Positions 6,230 to 8,177 of a stretch of DNA of 8,177 nt are shown one piece after another. Within the stretch, counting starts at the first letter, position 1; each line of letters begins with the position of its first letter. The translations under genes were made by a program, and so were the position numbers. The notes beneath the pieces were generated by a model. That model did no database searches. It was given only the letters and a program-made list of their open reading frames with translations, and was not told where the DNA came from. This DNA is from Thermodesulfobacterium sp. (lineage in GTDB: Bacteria > Desulfobacterota > Thermodesulfobacteria > Thermodesulfobacteriales > Thermodesulfobacteriaceae), in NCBI GenBank assembly GCA_021163085.1, contig JAGGXL010000106.1, positions 1 through 8,177 of the forward strand, in the 5' to 3' direction.

Positions 6230-7621
6230 ATGGTTGTAACCAGATTTCCTCCCAGTCCTACAGGGCATTTACATCTGGGTGGAGCAAGAACAGCTTTATT
6301 TAACTGGCTATTCACAAGGCATAATAGAGGTAAATTTATACTTCGTTTTGAAGACACAGATAGAGAAAGATCTAAACAGGAATATGTAGACTCTATTATA
6401 GAAGCTTTAAAGTGGCTTGGACTTGACTGGGATGAAGGTCCCTATTTTCAGAGTAAGAGATTGGAGATTTATCAAAGTTATGCTCAAAAACTTTTTGAAG
6501 AGGGTAAGGCATATTATTGTGAATGCCCGAAAGAAATTTTGGAAAAGAAAAGAAAAGAAAGGTTAGAAAAAGGTCTTAAGCCAAGATATGATGGCACCTG
6601 CAGAGATAAAAAATTGGGACCAGGTGAGGGAAGGGTTTTAAGAATTAAAGCCCCTGAAATAGGAGAGATAGTTTTTGAAGATCTGCTGAGAGGAAAAATT
6701 GTTTTTCCGGCAGAAGAGATAGATGATTTTATTATTCTTCGTTCAGACGGAACTCCCACTTATCACTTTGCAGTAGTGATAGATGATATAACAATGGGAA
6801 TAACTCATGTTATAAGAGGAGATGATCACATTTCCAATACTCCTAAACAGCTTCTTATCTATAAGGCACTTTCTGCTGATCCACCGGAGTTTGCTCACAT
6901 CCCTATGGTTCTTGGATCTGACGGAGCAAGGCTTTCTAAAAGACACGGTGCTAAGTCTATACTTGAATACAGAGATGCAGGTTTTTTACCAAAAGCTCTT
7001 ATTAACTATCTTGCCCGTCTTAGCTGGGGATATGGAGATCAAGAATATTTTACAGTTGAAGAATTAATTGAAAAATTTGATTTAAAAAGCATTAACCTTT
7101 CTCCAGCACGATTTGATCAGGATAAACTCTTAGCCATAAATGCTTACTGGATCAAGAATAGCGATAATAAATATTTACTGGAACATCTTAAATATTTTCT
7201 TAGAGACTACGATTTAAGTAAGTTTTCGGAAGAATATCTCTTTTCTGCCATAGAAACTGTAAAAACAAGAAGTAAAACTATGGTTGAAATGGCTGAAATA
7301 ATGAAGTTTTATTTTGTAGAAGAGGTCAGCTACGATTTAGATGGAGCCAAAAAATTTCTGGTTTCAGAAATAAAACCTTTACTTCAAAAAATTGCAGAGG
7401 ATTTAAAAAGTTTACCATTGGATGAGAAGAAATTGGAAGAATATTTTAGAAATCTTGCTGAGGAATCTGGCATAAAACTTAAAAATATTGCTCAAGCTGT
7501 AAGAGTTGCTTTAACTGGAAAAACTGTAAGTCCTGGGCTTTTTGAGATAATTAAAGTTTTAGGAAAAGAAAGAGTGGAAAAAAGACTCAAAAAAGCTATA
7601 GATTTTATAAAAAATACCTAA
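6230..7621 (+). CDS. gltX: Glutamyl-tRNA synthetase (GluRS)
   Basis: This class I aminoacyl-tRNA synthetase charges tRNA-Glu with glutamate using ATP, for translation and for glutamyl-tRNA-based tetrapyrrole synthesis. It is 463 aa, close to the bacterial norm. Seen: FPPSPTGHLHLGGARTALFN at 6-25 with the HIGH-type HLGG at 15-18; FEDTDRERS at 40-48; a zinc-binding pattern with Cys97, Cys99, Tyr120 and Cys124 (CEC...RYDGTC), as in E. coli GluRS; IRGDDHISNTPKQ at 195-207; and the KMSKS-type ARLSKRHGA at 233-241. The C-terminal half is the helical anticodon-binding cage, ending normally. The start is fixed by the conserved N terminus and a very strong GGAGGTGA 7 nt upstream. Its stop overlaps the stop of the converging radical SAM gene. 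Whether it also charges tRNA-Gln (non-discriminating form) cannot be judged here. Confidence 0.98.
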   Translation: MVVTRFPPSPTGHLHLGGARTALFNWLFTRHNRGKFILRFEDTDRERSKQEYVDSIIEALKWLGLDWDEGPYFQSKRLEIYQSYAQKLFEEGKAYYCECPKEILEKKRKERLEKGLKPRYDGTCRDKKLGPGEGRVLRIKAPEIGEIVFEDLLRGKIVFPAEEIDDFIILRSDGTPTYHFAVVIDDITMGITHVIRGDDHISNTPKQLLIYKALSADPPEFAHIPMVLGSDGARLSKRHGAKSILEYRDAGFLPKALINYLARLSWGYGDQEYFTVEELIEKFDLKSINLSPARFDQDKLLAINAYWIKNSDNKYLLEHLKYFLRDYDLSKFSEEYLFSAIETVKTRSKTMVEMAEIMKFYFVEEVSYDLDGAKKFLVSEIKPLLQKIAEDLKSLPLDEKKLEEYFRNLAEESGIKLKNIAQAVRVALTGKTVSPGLFEIIKVLGKERVEKRLKKAIDFIKNT

Positions 7622-7634
7622 CTGCTATTTTTTA
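7608..7634. terminator. A/T-only inverted repeat across the gltX / radical SAM convergent junction
   Basis: TAAAAAATA (7608-7616) is repeated in perfect inverse as TATTTTTTA (7626-7634) around a 9-nt loop. The arrangement is symmetrical, so it could act as a small bidirectional terminator for the two genes, whose stops lie in the loop. The stem has no G-C pair and would be weak, especially in a thermophile. A/T-rich sequence yields such repeats by chance, so the functional call is tentative. Confidence 0.3.
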
Positions 7635-8177
7635 AATATTCATTTTGCCAAATAGGTAAGGTAATTGCTTCTAATTGTTTGTCATATTCTATTAATTTTT
7701 GATAATATTCCTCTGAATTCATAGCTTCTTCTGCTTCTTGATTTTCTGGTTTTACATCAGGTGTAAATATTTTTGTTCGGAATGTATGATAATTATCACG
7801 GATAGCGCAAGGCATTAGCCAGTTTTTGGCATTTTTACTATAAGGATAACCATATTCTTTTTGCCATTGTCTTCCATTTTTAAAAAAGAGATTATTCCAA
7901 GCATCAGCAAGTGTTTTACCTTTTTTATATAAATCGTAAACATTGTCTACATAATAGGGGATAAAAACACAAGGGGTGATATAGCCATTCCAATCAATAT
8001 AAAAATAACCATTTTTACGACCAAAGGCAATGCAACCATCAGCTAAAGGACCACTATTCCAAAAATCAGCTATAGGGTATCCTTTTTCTAAAAGTTTTTC
8101 CCATTTTCGATAAAGCATCATCCTTTGTTCAGGGGATGGCATTAAATCAAATACATTTTTGCCCCTACCAATAGGCA
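7618..8177 (-). CDS. Radical SAM protein with short SPASM/Twitch-type C-terminal domain, C-terminal part only
   Basis: The reading frame is open to the right edge; about 186 codons are visible and a methionine at 8142 is internal, because 11 sense codons (PIGRGKNVFDL) precede it. Only the end of the protein is present, so the CxxxCxxC radical SAM motif is not seen; the assignment rests on the C terminus. Counting from the Met at 8142, Cys37 and Cys58 form CX15GX4C (GCIAFGRKNG ... NGYITPCVF), which fits the CX9-15GX4C start of SPASM/Twitch auxiliary iron-sulfur domains. A third Cys is in WLMPCAIRDNYH (Cys112). The CX2CX5CX3C block of full SPASM domains is absent. The PIGRG stretch and the spacer with LADAWNNLFFK (compare SLxEIW in SPASM proteins) agree. 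The substrate is unknown. The stop overlaps that of gltX by convergence. It could be a peptide-modifying or cofactor-maturing enzyme; nothing nearby decides. Confidence 0.78.
   Translation of the reverse strand, partial: PIGRGKNVFDLMPSPEQRMMLYRKWEKLLEKGYPIADFWNSGPLADGCIAFGRKNGYFYIDWNGYITPCVFIPYYVDNVYDLYKKGKTLADAWNNLFFKNGRQWQKEYGYPYSKNAKNWLMPCAIRDNYHTFRTKIFTPDVKPENQEAEEAMNSEEYYQKLIEYDKQLEAITLPIWQNEYLKNSS

Noticed and set aside
8140..8142. The ATG at 8142 as the true start of a 174-aa protein
   Set aside because: The frame stays open to the window edge, with PIGRGKNVFDL before the Met, and the content is a C-terminal domain, so the gene is cut by the window rather than short.
7618..8177. The edge radical SAM gene as the missing partner of the MEMO gene (AmmeMemoRadiSam radical SAM enzyme)
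   Set aside because: That enzyme family is related to activases and, as I know it, does not carry a SPASM/Twitch-like C terminus with CX15GX4C; also the gene is on the opposite strand, beyond gltX.

Overview
The window is AT-rich (roughly one third G+C by eye) and almost entirely coding. It carries seven complete genes plus two genes cut by the window edges, all of conserved bacterial families. KdsB (CMP-KDO synthetase) implies a Gram-negative bacterium that makes lipopolysaccharide. The long Lys/Glu-rich linker of IF-2, the abundance of Lys/Glu/Ile and the tight gene packing suggest a thermophile, for example Thermodesulfobacteria- or Aquificota-like. That placement is an inference and was not tested by any search.

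Left half, minus strand, read right to left from 4541 to 1: infB (IF-2), a DUF503/YlxP-family gene, rbfA, nrnA (DHH phosphoesterase) and truB (cut by the left edge). This is a compact translation and RNA-maturation operon. infB and ylxP are separated by 1 nt, ylxP and rbfA by 8 nt, rbfA and nrnA overlap by 8 nt, and nrnA and truB share ATGA. It supplies initiation factor 2, 30S maturation (RbfA, probably YlxP), recycling of RNA-decay nanoRNA or pAp (NrnA), and tRNA pseudouridine 55 synthesis (TruB). The usual upstream members rimP and nusA are not there: infB is the first gene and faces a divergent promoter region.

Middle, 4542-4661: a 120-bp, very AT-rich divergent intergenic region. It must drive both operons, but only weak promoter-like matches can be seen.

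Right half, plus strand: kdsB, a MEMO-family gene (AmmeMemoRadiSam system protein B) and gltX (glutamyl-tRNA synthetase), spaced 11 and 24 nt apart, probably one operon. The MEMO gene has neither of its usual partners (AMMECR1 and the matching radical SAM enzyme) within the window.

Right edge, minus strand: the C-terminal part of a radical SAM protein with a short SPASM/Twitch-type domain. It converges on gltX so closely that the two stop codons overlap in CTAA. An A/T-only inverted repeat spans the junction.

No RNA genes, insertion sequences, CRISPR arrays or phage genes were seen. I found no convincing new system. The most notable items are the three-cysteine auxiliary-cluster domain of the edge radical SAM protein, the partnerless MEMO gene between kdsB and gltX, and the gltX/radical SAM overlapping junction.
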